A DNA stretch of 64,000 nt from Pseudomonas pseudonitroreducens (GTDB taxonomy: Bacteria; Pseudomonadota; Gammaproteobacteria; Pseudomonadales; Pseudomonadaceae): assembly GCF_021603645.1 (NCBI RefSeq), contig NZ_BQHJ01000003.1, forward strand, positions 248,001 to 312,000, in the 5' to 3' direction. Positions 53,878-63,433 of this stretch are shown piece after piece. Each line of letters starts with the position of its first letter. The stretch's first letter is position 1. The notes under the pieces are model-generated. The model saw only the letters and a program-made list of their open reading frames with translations, was not told the origin of the DNA and did not search any database. A program made the translations under genes and the position numbers.

Positions 53878-54885
53878 TCAATCCTTGCGGCGCTTGAGCT
53901 GGTCCTGCAGTTGGGTCGGCAGGCCGCGGATGATCAGCATGTCGCGCGCCTCGTCGTATTCCACCTTGCTGCCCAGCAGGTGCGCCTCGAAGCTGATCGA
54001 CAGGCCTTCGGCGCGGCCGGTGAAGCGGCGGAATTGATTGAGTGTGCGCTTGTCCGCCGGGATCTCCGGCGACAGGCCGTAGTCCTTGTTGCGGATGTAG
54101 TCATAGAAGGCGCGCGGCGCCTGGTCGTCCATCAGCTCGGAGAGCGCGTCCAGGGCCATCGGCTCGCCGATCTTGGCCTGGCTGGTGGCGTAGTCCACCA
54201 GCACGTCGGTCTTCTCGCGGGCCTGCTCTTCAGGCAGGTCTTCGCTTTCGACGAAGTCGCTGAAGGCCTTGAGCAGGGTGCGGGTCTCGCTGGGGCCGTC
54301 GACGCCCTCGGTGCAGCCGATGAAGTCGCGGAAGTAGTCCGAGACCTTCTTGCCGCCCTTGCCCTTGATGAACGAGATGTACTGCTTGGAGGTCTTGTTG
54401 TTGCGCCACTCGGAGATATTGATCCGCGCAGCCATGTGCAACTGGCCCAGGTCCAGGTGACGCGACGGGGTGACTTCCAGCGCCTCGGTCACCGCCACGC
54501 CTTCGCTGTGGTGCAGCAGGGCGATGGACAGGTAATCGGTCATACCCTGCTGGTAATGGCAGAACAGCACGTGACCGCCGGTGGACAGGTTGGACTCCTC
54601 CATCAGCGTCTTCAGGTGTTCCACCGCCTGCTTGGAGAAGGCGACGAAGTCCTTGCCGTTGTCCAGGTACTCGCCCAGCCAACCGCTGAACGGATAGGCG
54701 CCGGACTCGCCCTGGAACAGGCCCCAGGCCTTGTTCGGCTTGGCGTTGTAGCTCTCGTTGAGGTCGGCCATCAGGTTCTCGATGGCCTGGGAGTCGCCCA
54801 GCTCGGCATCGCGCGCATGCAGCGTCGCGGGGTTGCCGTCGGGCTTCTTGTCGATCAGGTGGACGATGGCGTGGCGAATCGGCAT
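53878..54885 (-). CDS. yejK: Nucleoid-associated protein YejK (NdpA)
   Basis: 335 aa, normal length. Family start [17 protein letters not shown] and conserved core [27 protein letters not shown] and [19 protein letters not shown]. YejK binds the nucleoid and in E. coli interacts with DNA gyrase and topoisomerase IV. Single gene with its own terminator. The flanking genes give no further clue. Confidence 0.94.
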   Translation of the reverse strand: MPIRHAIVHLIDKKPDGNPATLHARDAELGDSQAIENLMADLNESYNAKPNKAWGLFQGESGAYPFSGWLGEYLDNGKDFVAFSKQAVEHLKTLMEESNLSTGGHVLFCHYQQGMTDYLSIALLHHSEGVAVTEALEVTPSRHLDLGQLHMAARINISEWRNNKTSKQYISFIKGKGGKKVSDYFRDFIGCTEGVDGPSETRTLLKAFSDFVESEDLPEEQAREKTDVLVDYATSQAKIGEPMALDALSELMDDQAPRAFYDYIRNKDYGLSPEIPADKRTLNQFRRFTGRAEGLSISFEAHLLGSKVEYDEARDMLIIRGLPTQLQDQLKRRKD

Positions 54886-55000
54886 GGCGGACCCGGATGT
54901 TCAGTGCCGGCGCCGCCGCACGCAGCAAAGCGGCGGCGGGGCGGGCGGATTGGAAAACGCCAGAGTTTACCCGACAAGGCGCCGGGATGCGCGACGCCGA

Positions 55001-56365
55001 TCAGTCCGCCGCCGGCGCCAGCCCCTCGTCGCGCTCGCGGCGGTTGCGGCGCAGCTGGCGCAGGCGGCGGATCACGTAGTTGAGGTGCAGGTGCAGTTCG
55101 TACAGCTCGTTGTAGTACGACAGCGGCACCTCGACCTTGGCCAGCTCGGCCTCCAGTTGCTCCAGGCGCTCGATCTCGGTGCTCAGCTCGGCGCTGCCGG
55201 TGCGTTCGTCCAGGCGCCGGTCGATCTCGCGCAGGTAGCGGTACCAGCGGTAGATGCGCGCACGGATGCGCCAGCGGTACAGCGGGCCGATGGACTTCAT
55301 CAGCGGGATGAGGATGGCGATGAAGGGAATCAGCAGGATGATGTAGCGGTCCGCCAGCGAGGCGATGCGGAACGGCAGGAAGCGCTGCAGCAGTGGCGGG
55401 CCGCTCTTGTAGTAGCGCTCGGCGTCTTCCTGCAGGGCCAGGGTGCGCGGCTCGGCGCTGGGGAAGGCGCCGGCGGTATCGAGCAGGGTGCCGCTCTTCA
55501 TCACCGTGCGTGCGGCCTCGAGGATCAACGGGGTAAGTGCCGGGTGGAAGTCGCCGTTGACCACCAGGGTGGCGACCGGTGACAGGGTGGCAAGATCCTG
55601 GTCCGGCACGTTCTGCGCCAGGTTCAGCAAGCCTTCGCTGACCTCCACGCGCTTGAGGAAGGGAATCCGCGCCTCGTAGGCGTGCGCGCGGCGAAAGCCC
55701 GTGAGCTTGAGTTCGGGGCTGGCGGCCAGACGCTGGATCAACGGGTTCTCCGCCGGGCCGACGAAGAAGGCGGCGTCCAACTCGCCCGCCAGCAACTGGT
55801 TGGCTACGGCATTGCCGCCGTGCGCCTGCCAGCCGGCGGGCAGGGGCTCGACGGGGATCTCGTTGGCCTTGAGGATGGCCTCGGTCACGGCCTCGGTGCC
55901 GCTACCGGCGCCGCCGACCGCTACGCGCAGGGCGAGCAGGTCGGCCAGGCGATCGATCTTCGCCTCGCGGCGCTGGAACAGCCACAGCGGTTCCTGGAAC
56001 ATCGCGCCGAGGGTCTGCAGGTGCGCGCGCTGCTTGGCTTCGAGTTGCTGTTCCTGGCCGCTCTGCACCAGCGCCAGGTCGACGCCGCTCTTGCCATCGA
56101 GCAGCTTGCCCAGGTTTTCCCGCGAGCCGCTGGTGCGCACCAACTGCAGATCGAAGCCCTGCTTGGCCAGTTCCTCCTTCAGCCGTTGGCCGAATACCGC
56201 GTAGCCGCCGCCCGGCGCACCGGTGGCCAGGGTGGCGCTCATCGGTGGCGGCGGGGCGACGAAGTAGAAGACCGCGGCGACCAGTGCGGCCAGCACCGGC
56301 ACCAGCCAGAGGTTGGCGCGCACCAGGATGGCGAGGTCCTTGAGCATGTTCAGAAGGCGTTGCAT
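55001..56365 (-). CDS. TAXI-family TRAP solute-binding protein, membrane-anchored
   Basis: 454 aa. An N-terminal membrane helix (about 15-37) acts as anchor, then a TAXI-type binding domain (ATLATGAPGGGYAVFGQRLKEELAKQG, in part, to about 300). A second helix at about 350-370 (YIILLIPFIAILIPLM) is followed by a cytoplasmic basic/coiled region of about 85 residues. Typical TAXI proteins are free periplasmic receptors beside a TRAP permease; here there is no permease gene and the protein has a membrane-spanning tail. Start 56365 follows AAGGACT. Divergent from sbcD. Confidence 0.88.
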   Translation of the reverse strand: MQRLLNMLKDLAILVRANLWLVPVLAALVAAVFYFVAPPPPMSATLATGAPGGGYAVFGQRLKEELAKQGFDLQLVRTSGSRENLGKLLDGKSGVDLALVQSGQEQQLEAKQRAHLQTLGAMFQEPLWLFQRREAKIDRLADLLALRVAVGGAGSGTEAVTEAILKANEIPVEPLPAGWQAHGGNAVANQLLAGELDAAFFVGPAENPLIQRLAASPELKLTGFRRAHAYEARIPFLKRVEVSEGLLNLAQNVPDQDLATLSPVATLVVNGDFHPALTPLILEAARTVMKSGTLLDTAGAFPSAEPRTLALQEDAERYYKSGPPLLQRFLPFRIASLADRYIILLIPFIAILIPLMKSIGPLYRWRIRARIYRWYRYLREIDRRLDERTGSAELSTEIERLEQLEAELAKVEVPLSYYNELYELHLHLNYVIRRLRQLRRNRRERDEGLAPAAD

Positions 56366-56499
56366 GGAGAGTCCTTGTGGCGACGTGCTGTCCTGAAAAG
56401 ATAGCCAGCCTGGGCGAGGGCGGCCGGCGAATCCGCCATCGCGAAGGCGCAAACCGCTATCATCCGAATCCTTCGAAACACGGCTGCGGACTTCACGGC

Positions 56500-57720
56500 A
56501 TGCGTATTCTCCACACCTCCGACTGGCACCTGGGCCAGCATTTCATGGGCAAGAGCCGCGAGGCCGAGCACCAGGCGTTCTGCGCCTGGCTGATCGAACA
56601 GGTGCGCGAGCAGGGCGTGGATGCGGTGATCATCGCCGGCGACATATTCGATACCGGCGCGCCGCCCAGCTACGCCCGCGAGCAGTACAACCGCTTCATC
56701 GTCGAGCTGCGCGACACCGGCGCGCGCCTGGTGGTGCTGGGCGGCAACCATGACTCGGTGGCGATGCTGGAGGAATCCCGCGACCTGCTGGCCTGCCTGG
56801 ATACCCAGGTGATCGCCGCGGTTGGCAGCGATCTCGAGCGCCAGTTGCTGGTGCTGCCGCAGCGTGACGGCCAGCCCGGCGCAATCCTCTGTGCGATTCC
56901 CTTCATCCGGCCGCGCGATGTGCTCACCAGCCAGGCCGGGCAGAGCGCGCAGGACAAGCAGCTGGCGCTGCAGCAGGCGATCCAGGCGCACTACCGCGAG
57001 CTGTTCGAGCGCGCCGAGGCGCAGCGCAAAGCCGTCGGCCGGCATCTGCCGATCATCGCTACCGGGCACCTCACCACCGTTGGCGCGAGCGCCAGTGAAT
57101 CGGTGCGGGAAATCTATGTCGGCACGCTGGAGGCCTTCCCCACCAGCGCCTTCCCGGCGGCGGACTACATTGCCCTCGGTCACATTCACCGGCCGCAGAA
57201 AGTCGGTGGCCAGGAACATATCCGCTACAGCGGCTCGCCCATTGCCCTGAGCTTCGACGAAGCGACCCAGGGCAAGGAGGTGCTGCTGGTGGAGCTGGAT
57301 GACAGCGGCCTGCGCAGCGTCACCGCGCTGCCGGTGCCGCGCTTCCAGCCGCTGAAGTCGGTGTCCGGCAGCCTCGCCGAGCTGCCCGCCGAACTGGCCC
57401 GCGTCGCCCGCGAGGGCAGCGTGGAGCAGCCGGTCTGGCTGGAAGTGATGGTGCATACCGATGACTACCTGACCGATATCCAGCTGCGCGTCGAGAAACT
57501 CTGCGAGGACCTGCCGGTGATCGTCCTGCGCACCCGGCGCGATCGGGGTACGGCGCAGGCGGCGCTGTTCAGCGAAGCGAAGGAAACCCTCGACGAGCTC
57601 AGCCCCGAAGACGTGTTCCGCCAGCGCCTCGACGCCGAGGAGCTGGACGACCCGCTGCGCGAACGCCTCACCGGTCTGTACCGGGAAGTCCTCGCCGAGC
57701 TGCAGGAGGATCGCCCGTGA
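56500..57720 (+). CDS. sbcD: Exonuclease subunit SbcD (Mre11-like nuclease)
   Basis: 406 aa metallophosphoesterase. Phosphoesterase motifs: HTSDWHLGQ (residues 5-13), AGDIFDTG, GGNHDS and later TGHL...ALGHIHRPQ. With SbcC it cleaves hairpins and opened DNA ends. Start 56500 is the family start. Its stop overlaps the GTG start of sbcC (GTGA), so the two are coupled. Confidence 0.96.
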   Translation: MRILHTSDWHLGQHFMGKSREAEHQAFCAWLIEQVREQGVDAVIIAGDIFDTGAPPSYAREQYNRFIVELRDTGARLVVLGGNHDSVAMLEESRDLLACLDTQVIAAVGSDLERQLLVLPQRDGQPGAILCAIPFIRPRDVLTSQAGQSAQDKQLALQQAIQAHYRELFERAEAQRKAVGRHLPIIATGHLTTVGASASESVREIYVGTLEAFPTSAFPAADYIALGHIHRPQKVGGQEHIRYSGSPIALSFDEATQGKEVLLVELDDSGLRSVTALPVPRFQPLKSVSGSLAELPAELARVAREGSVEQPVWLEVMVHTDDYLTDIQLRVEKLCEDLPVIVLRTRRDRGTAQAALFSEAKETLDELSPEDVFRQRLDAEELDDPLRERLTGLYREVLAELQEDRP

Positions 57721-60700
57721 GAATCCTCAGCCTGCGCCTGAAGAACCTCAACTCGCTGAAGGGCGAATGGAAGATTGACTTCACCGCCGAACCCTTCGCC
57801 GGCAACGGCCTGTTCGCCATCACCGGGCCGACCGGGGCGGGCAAGACCACACTGCTCGATGCCATCTGCCTGGCGTTGTATCACCGCACGCCACGCATGA
57901 GCGTGCTGTCGCAGAGCGGCAACGAGCTGATGACCCGGCACACCGCCGATTGCCTTGCGGAAGTCGAATTCGAGGTGAAGGGGCAGCCTTACCGTGCCTT
58001 CTGGAGCCAGCGCCGTGCCCGCGACAAGGCCGAGGGCGCGTTGCAGGCGCCGAAGGTGGAACTGGTGCGTATCGACCGCGCCAGCGGCGAGGGGCAGATC
58101 CTCACCGACAAGATCAACGACAAGCTGAAGCAGACCGAAACCCTCACCGGGCTCGACTTCGAACGCTTCACCAAATCCATGCTGCTGGCCCAGGGTGGCT
58201 TTGCCGCCTTCCTCGAAGCCAACGCCAACCAGCGCGCGGAGCTGCTGGAGGAACTCACCGGCACGGAAATCTACGGGCTGATTTCCCAGCGCGTGTTCGA
58301 GCGTACCCGTGAGGTACGCAGCGCGCTGGAGCAACTACGTGCCCGCGCCGAGGGCGTCGAGCTGCTCAGCGCCGAACAGCGCGCCGAACTGCAACAGCAG
58401 GGCCACGATGCTGCCGCCCAGGAAACTGCCCTGCAGGCGCAGCACGCGGCCATTCAGGCACAACGCCGCTGGCGCGAGGACCTGAGCCGCGCTCAGCAGC
58501 AGGTCGAGCAGGCTGGTGCGAAAGAGGCCGGCGCACGCCAGGCGCTGGAACAGGCAAAGCCCGATCTGCAGCGGCTGGCGGACAGCGAGCCCGCCGCTCG
58601 CCTGCAACCGCTGCACCAGGCCTGGCGCAGTACCCACGAGAGTGTCGAACAGGGTCACGCGGCGCTGCAGGACAACCGCGCGCAGCAGGCGTCCAGCCGT
58701 GAAGCGGTCGCCCAGGCGCTGTGGGCAGCCAGCCAATACGCGCAGCAGACGCGGGATGTGCGCGAGCGCGAGTACAAGACCGTCAGCGAACAGCGCCAGG
58801 AGCTGCAGGCGCGCCTGGCGCAGCAACCGCAGCGCGCCAGGTTGGGTGAGCTGCTTGGCGGCTGGCGCGCGCAGTTCGCCCAGCGCTCGCGCCTGGCCCA
58901 GGCCGTTGCCGATTTGCAGCGGCAGGCACAGGCGGCTGACCAGGTGATACAGGCAGCGGCCGCGCAGCGACAGACTCTGCAGGGCAACGTCGATTTCATG
59001 CAGCAGCAAGTCGACTCGGCTGTTGCGCAGGAGAGCCTGCAGCAGCAGAAGCTCGATGCCTTGTTGGCCGGCGCGAGCGAAGCCGGCCTGCGTGAAACCC
59101 TGCAGCAGGCGCAACTGCAAAGCCGTGGGCTGGATCGTCTCGAGCAATTGGCCCAGGCCCGCGCCCAGGCTGCCGCACAACTGGCTCACTGGCAGCCGGA
59201 ACTGGACTCGCTGGGCCAACGCAGGGCCGAGCGCGACACCGCAATCGTCGCGTTGCGTGAGCGTTATCAGGCGACCAAGCAGCAGGTCGCCGACAAGGAA
59301 AAACTCCTGCAACAGGAGCAGCGCATCCACCAGCTGGAGCATCTGCGCGCGCAATTGCAGCCCGGCGAGGCCTGCCCGTTGTGCGGCTCGTCGGAACACC
59401 CGGCGGTCGCGGCCTACCAGGCGCTGGATGTGTCCTCTACTCAGCAGGCGCTGGGGCAGGCGCGCGAGCAACTGGCCGAGCTGGAAAGCCAGGGCATCGC
59501 CCTGCGAGGCGAGCTGGCCGGGCTGGATGCGCAACTGCAGCAGGGGCAGCGCCAACTGCACGAGGCCCAGACGTCATTGGCGCAGCATCAGCAGGCGTGG
59601 CAGCAAGCGTGTGAAACCCTGGGGGTCGCGCTGGAAGATGACCGGCAGCTCCGCGCCGAGCGCGAACGTCATGAAACTTCGCTGACGGCCTTGCAGCAGC
59701 AACTGAGCCTGCTGGAAGAGCTCCGCGGCCTGCTTCAGCAGGCACAACAGCAACGCCAGCGCGCCGAGCGCGATCACACCGAAGCGGCGCAGCAGTTGGC
59801 GCTCTTCGACCAGCAACAGACCCACGAACGCCAGCGCCAGGAAGAGCGCGCGCAGCAGCTCGCCACCCAGCGCGCTGACCTGCAACAGCAGGACCAGACG
59901 CTGGCCGCTGCGCTCGGCGAGCTGGGCTATGGCGTGCCGGCAGACGGTGAGCAATGGTTGGCCGCACGCGCGATGGAGTGGCAGCAGTGGCAACACGACC
60001 AGCAGCGTGCGCAGGAGCTGGCAGCAGCCGAACGCGATGCTGAACAGGCCGTTCGAGCGGCGCAACAGCTCGCAGCGCAATGGCAGCAGCGTTGGCAGGC
60101 CGCTGGCTTTGACGCGCGCCAGCCGTTGGCGCAGCACGCAGCCGCGCAGCAGGCATTGGCGCAGGTGGAGGAGCAACTGGCGTCCGCCCAGCGCCAGGCC
60201 GACGCCTTGCAGGGGCGCGAGCAGTCGTTGGTAGAACGGCTGGAGCAGGACCAGGCACGCCTCGTCGAACGCCTGGCGAACTGGCAACAGGCGCTGGCGG
60301 CGAGTCCTTTTGTCGACGAGCCAGCCTATCTCGCGGCCCTGCTGGACGACGACCAGCGTGCGCAACTGACCCAGCTGCGCCAACGCCTGGAGACTGCCAT
60401 TACCGAAGCCGTCACGTTGCGGGCCGCTGCTGCCCGGGATGTCGAGCGCCTGCAAGCCGAGCCCCACGGCGAACTGCCGCTGGAACAGCTCGACCAGCAG
60501 TTGCAGGCGCTTGCCGCGCAGTTGCGCGAGCTGGGCCAGCGCCAGGGCGAGATTCGCGCCCAGTTGCAGGGCGACGACAGCCGTCGCGCCAGCCAGCAGA
60601 GCCTGTTCGCGGATATCGCCCGGCAGGAGGAAGAGCACGACCTCTGGCAGCGCCTCAACAGCCTGATCGGCGCTTCCGACGGTGCGCGCTACCGGCGCTT

Positions 60701-61166
60701 CGCCCAGGGCCTGACCCTCGACCACCTGGTGCACCTCGCCAACCGTCAGTTGCAGCGCCTGCACGGCCGTTATCAGCTGGCGCGACGCAGCGATGGCGAG
60801 CTGGAGCTGGAAGTGGTGGATACCTGGCAGGGCGATACCGCACGCGATTGCAAGACGCTGTCCGGTGGTGAGAGCTTCCTGGTCAGTCTCGCGTTGGCGC
60901 TGGCGCTGTCCGATCTGGTCAGCCACAAGACCAGCATTGATTCGCTGTTCCTCGATGAGGGTTTCGGCACGCTCGATGGCGAGACCCTGGAGGTCGCGCT
61001 GGACGCTCTCGACAGTCTCAATGCCACGGGCAAGACCATCGGTGTGATCAGCCATGTCGAAGCGCTGAAGGAACGTATCCCGGTGCAGCTCAAGGTGCAC
61101 AAGGGGGTCGGCATGGGGTACAGCCAGTTGGACGCGCGCTTCCGTTTCAACCCGGAGAACGCCTGA
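57717..61166 (+). CDS. sbcC: Exonuclease subunit SbcC (Rad50-like ATPase)
   Basis: 1149 aa SMC-like protein. Walker A ITGPTGAGKTTLLDAICLAL near residues 36-55 and the C-terminal signature LSGGESFLVSLALALALSD with Walker B SLFLDEGFGTLD near 1060-1090. Two long Gln/Ala/Leu/Arg-rich coiled coils flank the zinc hook C553-P-L-C556 (GEACPLCGSSEHP). GTG start overlapping sbcD. The stop overlaps the next ATG by one base (TGATG). Confidence 0.96.
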   Translation: MRILSLRLKNLNSLKGEWKIDFTAEPFAGNGLFAITGPTGAGKTTLLDAICLALYHRTPRMSVLSQSGNELMTRHTADCLAEVEFEVKGQPYRAFWSQRRARDKAEGALQAPKVELVRIDRASGEGQILTDKINDKLKQTETLTGLDFERFTKSMLLAQGGFAAFLEANANQRAELLEELTGTEIYGLISQRVFERTREVRSALEQLRARAEGVELLSAEQRAELQQQGHDAAAQETALQAQHAAIQAQRRWREDLSRAQQQVEQAGAKEAGARQALEQAKPDLQRLADSEPAARLQPLHQAWRSTHESVEQGHAALQDNRAQQASSREAVAQALWAASQYAQQTRDVREREYKTVSEQRQELQARLAQQPQRARLGELLGGWRAQFAQRSRLAQAVADLQRQAQAADQVIQAAAAQRQTLQGNVDFMQQQVDSAVAQESLQQQKLDALLAGASEAGLRETLQQAQLQSRGLDRLEQLAQARAQAAAQLAHWQPELDSLGQRRAERDTAIVALRERYQATKQQVADKEKLLQQEQRIHQLEHLRAQLQPGEACPLCGSSEHPAVAAYQALDVSSTQQALGQAREQLAELESQGIALRGELAGLDAQLQQGQRQLHEAQTSLAQHQQAWQQACETLGVALEDDRQLRAERERHETSLTALQQQLSLLEELRGLLQQAQQQRQRAERDHTEAAQQLALFDQQQTHERQRQEERAQQLATQRADLQQQDQTLAAALGELGYGVPADGEQWLAARAMEWQQWQHDQQRAQELAAAERDAEQAVRAAQQLAAQWQQRWQAAGFDARQPLAQHAAAQQALAQVEEQLASAQRQADALQGREQSLVERLEQDQARLVERLANWQQALAASPFVDEPAYLAALLDDDQRAQLTQLRQRLETAITEAVTLRAAAARDVERLQAEPHGELPLEQLDQQLQALAAQLRELGQRQGEIRAQLQGDDSRRASQQSLFADIARQEEEHDLWQRLNSLIGASDGARYRRFAQGLTLDHLVHLANRQLQRLHGRYQLARRSDGELELEVVDTWQGDTARDCKTLSGGESFLVSLALALALSDLVSHKTSIDSLFLDEGFGTLDGETLEVALDALDSLNATGKTIGVISHVEALKERIPVQLKVHKGVGMGYSQLDARFRFNPENA

Positions 61167-61621
61167 TGGAGGTTCAGCTGCAGCACTGCGCAGAGAGCGA
61201 TCTGGCGGGCTGGATCGAGCTGCGCCTGCAACTCTGGCCGGGCGATCACGCGGAGGAATTCGCCGAGGAAGCACGTGACATGCTCGCGCAGCCACAACGC
61301 TACGGCGCCTGGCTGGCCCGCGATGAACAGGGCAGGGCGCTGGGGCTCGCGGAGGCCTCGGTGCGTAGCGACTATGTGAATGGTACCGATGGATCGCCGG
61401 TGCTGTTTCTCGAAGGCCTCTACGTCCGCGAGGACGTGCGCCGACAAGGTGTGGCGCGGGCTCTGGTGTGCACGGTGCAGGCCTGGGGCGGCGCCCGCGG
61501 CTGTGTGGACTTCGCCTCGGATGCGGCGCTCGACAACACCGACAGCCATGCCTTGCACCGCGCCCTGGGCTTTGTCGAAACCGAGCGCGTGGTGTACTTC
61601 CGCAAGCCACTCCACGATTGA
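61166..61621 (+). CDS. GNAT acetyltransferase resembling aminoglycoside 6'-N-acetyltransferase AAC(6')-I
   Basis: 151 aa GNAT-fold protein. Similar throughout to the chromosomal AAC(6')-I group of Acinetobacter as I remember it: LAGWIELRLQLWPGDH, SDYVNGTDGSPVLFLEGLYV, the acetyl-CoA loop RRQGVARALV, CVDFASDAALDNTDSHALH and LGFVETERVVYFRKPL at the end. Such enzymes acetylate the 6'-amino group of aminoglycosides, though chromosomal members may have another natural substrate. It overlaps sbcC by one base, so it is translated with a DNA-repair operon. Family match is strong; drug activity is untested. Confidence 0.87.
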   Translation: MEVQLQHCAESDLAGWIELRLQLWPGDHAEEFAEEARDMLAQPQRYGAWLARDEQGRALGLAEASVRSDYVNGTDGSPVLFLEGLYVREDVRRQGVARALVCTVQAWGGARGCVDFASDAALDNTDSHALHRALGFVETERVVYFRKPLHD

Positions 61622-61766
61622 TCCACATCAGGTGGAACGCGAGCACAGCACGGCTGTCAACTTGCAATCGACGCCAGGCGAGATAGGCTCAAGACCGCGT
61701 AAGTCAGCCGCTCCTGCCTGGGTCGGCATCCACAGGTATCGTGATCTTTCGTAGAGGTGATTGGTG

Positions 61767-62477
61767 ATGAAGAAATCCGCATCGGCTCCGAAGAAACCCG
61801 CAGCGGCCAAACCCGCCGCGAAGCCGGCTGCGAAAGCGGCCAGTAAACCTGCCGCAAAACCCGCCGCTGCCAAGCCGGCCGCCAAGCCCGCTGCCAGCAA
61901 ACCCGCTGCCGCGAAGACGGCTGCTGCCAAGCCCGCCGCTGCAAAACCGGCTGCTGCCAAGGCCGTCCCGCGCCGTGCGCCCGCGCTGGCCACGCCGTCT
62001 GACCTGAGCAAGAACGCCACCCGCGATCTGTCCGCGGCGCTCAATCGCCTGCTGGCGGATGTCTTCGCGCTGTACCTGAAGACCAAGAACTTCCACTGGC
62101 ACGTGAGCGGTCCGCACTTCCGCGACTACCACCTGCTGTTGGATGACCACGCCACCGAAATCTTCGCGATGACCGACGCGATTGCCGAGCGCAACCGCAA
62201 GATCGGCGGCAACACCATCCGCTCCATCGGCCACATTTCGCGGCTCAAGCGCATCCTCGACAACGATGCCGAATTCGTTCAGCCGCTGGATATGCTGGCC
62301 GAGCTGCAGGAGGACAACAAATCGCTGACCTCCTACATGCGCGAGGTCCATGACCTGTGCGACGAGTACCACGACATCGCCACCGCCAGCCTGATCGAGA
62401 ACTGGATCGACGAAACCGAGCAGCGCACCTGGTTCCTCTTCGAGACCAGCCGCCGCGGTGACAACACAGGGCATTGA
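61767..62477 (+). CDS. Dps-like ferritin with histone-H1/AlgP-like Lys-Ala-Pro N-terminal tail
   Basis: 236 aa. Residues about 1-75 are almost only Lys, Ala, Pro and Ser in KPAA-type repeats, like the C-terminal tails of AlgP and eukaryotic H1. The Dps domain follows (about 80-230) with the ferroxidase ligands FHWHVSGPHFRDYHLLLDDHA and MTDAIAER. It should bind DNA through the basic tail and oxidize and store iron with peroxide. ATG 61767 follows GAGGTGA; TTG 61761 and GTG 61764 lie just before. Ends in a strong terminator. Confidence 0.92.
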   Translation: MKKSASAPKKPAAAKPAAKPAAKAASKPAAKPAAAKPAAKPAASKPAAAKTAAAKPAAAKPAAAKAVPRRAPALATPSDLSKNATRDLSAALNRLLADVFALYLKTKNFHWHVSGPHFRDYHLLLDDHATEIFAMTDAIAERNRKIGGNTIRSIGHISRLKRILDNDAEFVQPLDMLAELQEDNKSLTSYMREVHDLCDEYHDIATASLIENWIDETEQRTWFLFETSRRGDNTGH

Positions 62478-62496
62478 TCGGTACGACAAGAAAGAC

Positions 62497-62525
62497 CAAG
62501 GCCGCCTTCGGGCGGCCTTGTCTTT
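62497..62525 (+). terminator. Intrinsic terminator of the Dps-like gene
   Basis: CAAGGCCGCC-ttcg-GGCGGCCTTG followed by TCTTT, 20 bp after the stop; nearly the same sequence as the terminator at 30702. Confidence 0.88.
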
Positions 62526-62526
62526 G

Positions 62527-62604
62527 GTAGGAGCGAGCTTGCTCGCGAACCGATCCACATCGGGCTCACCGGCTGGATAGTTCGCGAGCAAGCTCGCTCC
62601 TACA
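62527..62604. repeat. REP pair (REPIN), head-to-head
   Basis: GTAGGAGCGAGCTTGCTCGC at the left and an inverted copy ending CTCCTACA, between convergent genes and directly next to a terminator. Confidence 0.92.
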
Positions 62605-62606
62605 GT

Positions 62607-63407
62607 TCAGGGATGGCTCTGCCAGAAGGTCGAGAACTCCTCGAAGGGGTAGCGCGTGCCGTCGTAGCTAACGGTCTTGCGGACTGTCCTCGAAGCGCCG
62701 ACATTCTCGCCCGCCGATTCGCGCTGCACCTTCGCACCGATGATCAGGTCGGCAAAGCCGTGATGGATTTCCGGGCCCATCGACAGGGTGAGTTGTGAGC
62801 GCTCGATCAGCGTGTTCCCATCGCTGCAGGTCTGGCCTTCGAGTGTCGTCCATTGCCGCAGGTAGGTGCGGAACACCTCCTTGAGTTGGTCGCCCTGCGG
62901 CGCGTAGAGGCTGAAGTCGTCGTAGGACCAGGCATCCGGGCAGCTCGCGCCGCGCGCCACGCTGGCGATGATCAGGCCGAAGCCGCGCACATCCGGCGCC
63001 AGGCGATAGCGGGCGGTGTCGAGCCACAGGCTGGAGCGATCGATCTCCACCATGGCGTCCTCGCCGATGCTGTCGTCGACGCGCGTCACCAGCTTGCCGC
63101 TGGCCGTGTCGAACTGGCCGACCAGCAGGTTCAGGTTGCGCTCGCCGGGCTCGGTTTTGTCGTCCGCCGCACTGTAGGCGACAGCAACGACCTGCAACTG
63201 CGGATCATCCGGCCAGGGTTTGCACGCGGCGGCCACCACTGGCGTGGCCGCAGCGGACTCCGGCGCCTGCCAGCCCTGCTGGCCGAGCAGCCCGGCGAGG
63301 GTCTGCAGGGTGGCGTCAGCGCAGGGTTGTGCGGTGCGTTCCGCCGCACCGGCGCTGCCGGCAAGTACCAGCAGCGCGGCGCAGGTCCATTTCCCTATGG
63401 GGTACAT
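62607..63407 (-). CDS. Secreted hypothetical protein
   Basis: 266 aa. A signal peptide at residues 1-21 (WTCAALLVLAGSAGAAE) precedes a mature domain with acidic beta-rich sequence (LNLLVGQFDTASGKLVTRVDDSIGEDAMVEIDRSSLWLD, in part) and four cysteines (PCAD, ACKPW, SCPDAW, QTCSDG) that could form two disulfides. I do not recognise the family. Start 63407 has AGGAG upstream. It follows the SnoaL-like gene by 26 bp on the same strand and may be co-transcribed. Confidence 0.8.
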   Translation of the reverse strand: MYPIGKWTCAALLVLAGSAGAAERTAQPCADATLQTLAGLLGQQGWQAPESAAATPVVAAACKPWPDDPQLQVVAVAYSAADDKTEPGERNLNLLVGQFDTASGKLVTRVDDSIGEDAMVEIDRSSLWLDTARYRLAPDVRGFGLIIASVARGASCPDAWSYDDFSLYAPQGDQLKEVFRTYLRQWTTLEGQTCSDGNTLIERSQLTLSMGPEIHHGFADLIIGAKVQRESAGENVGASRTVRKTVSYDGTRYPFEEFSTFWQSHP

Positions 63408-63433
63408 CGATGACTCCTTGTGCGGTCGGAGGA

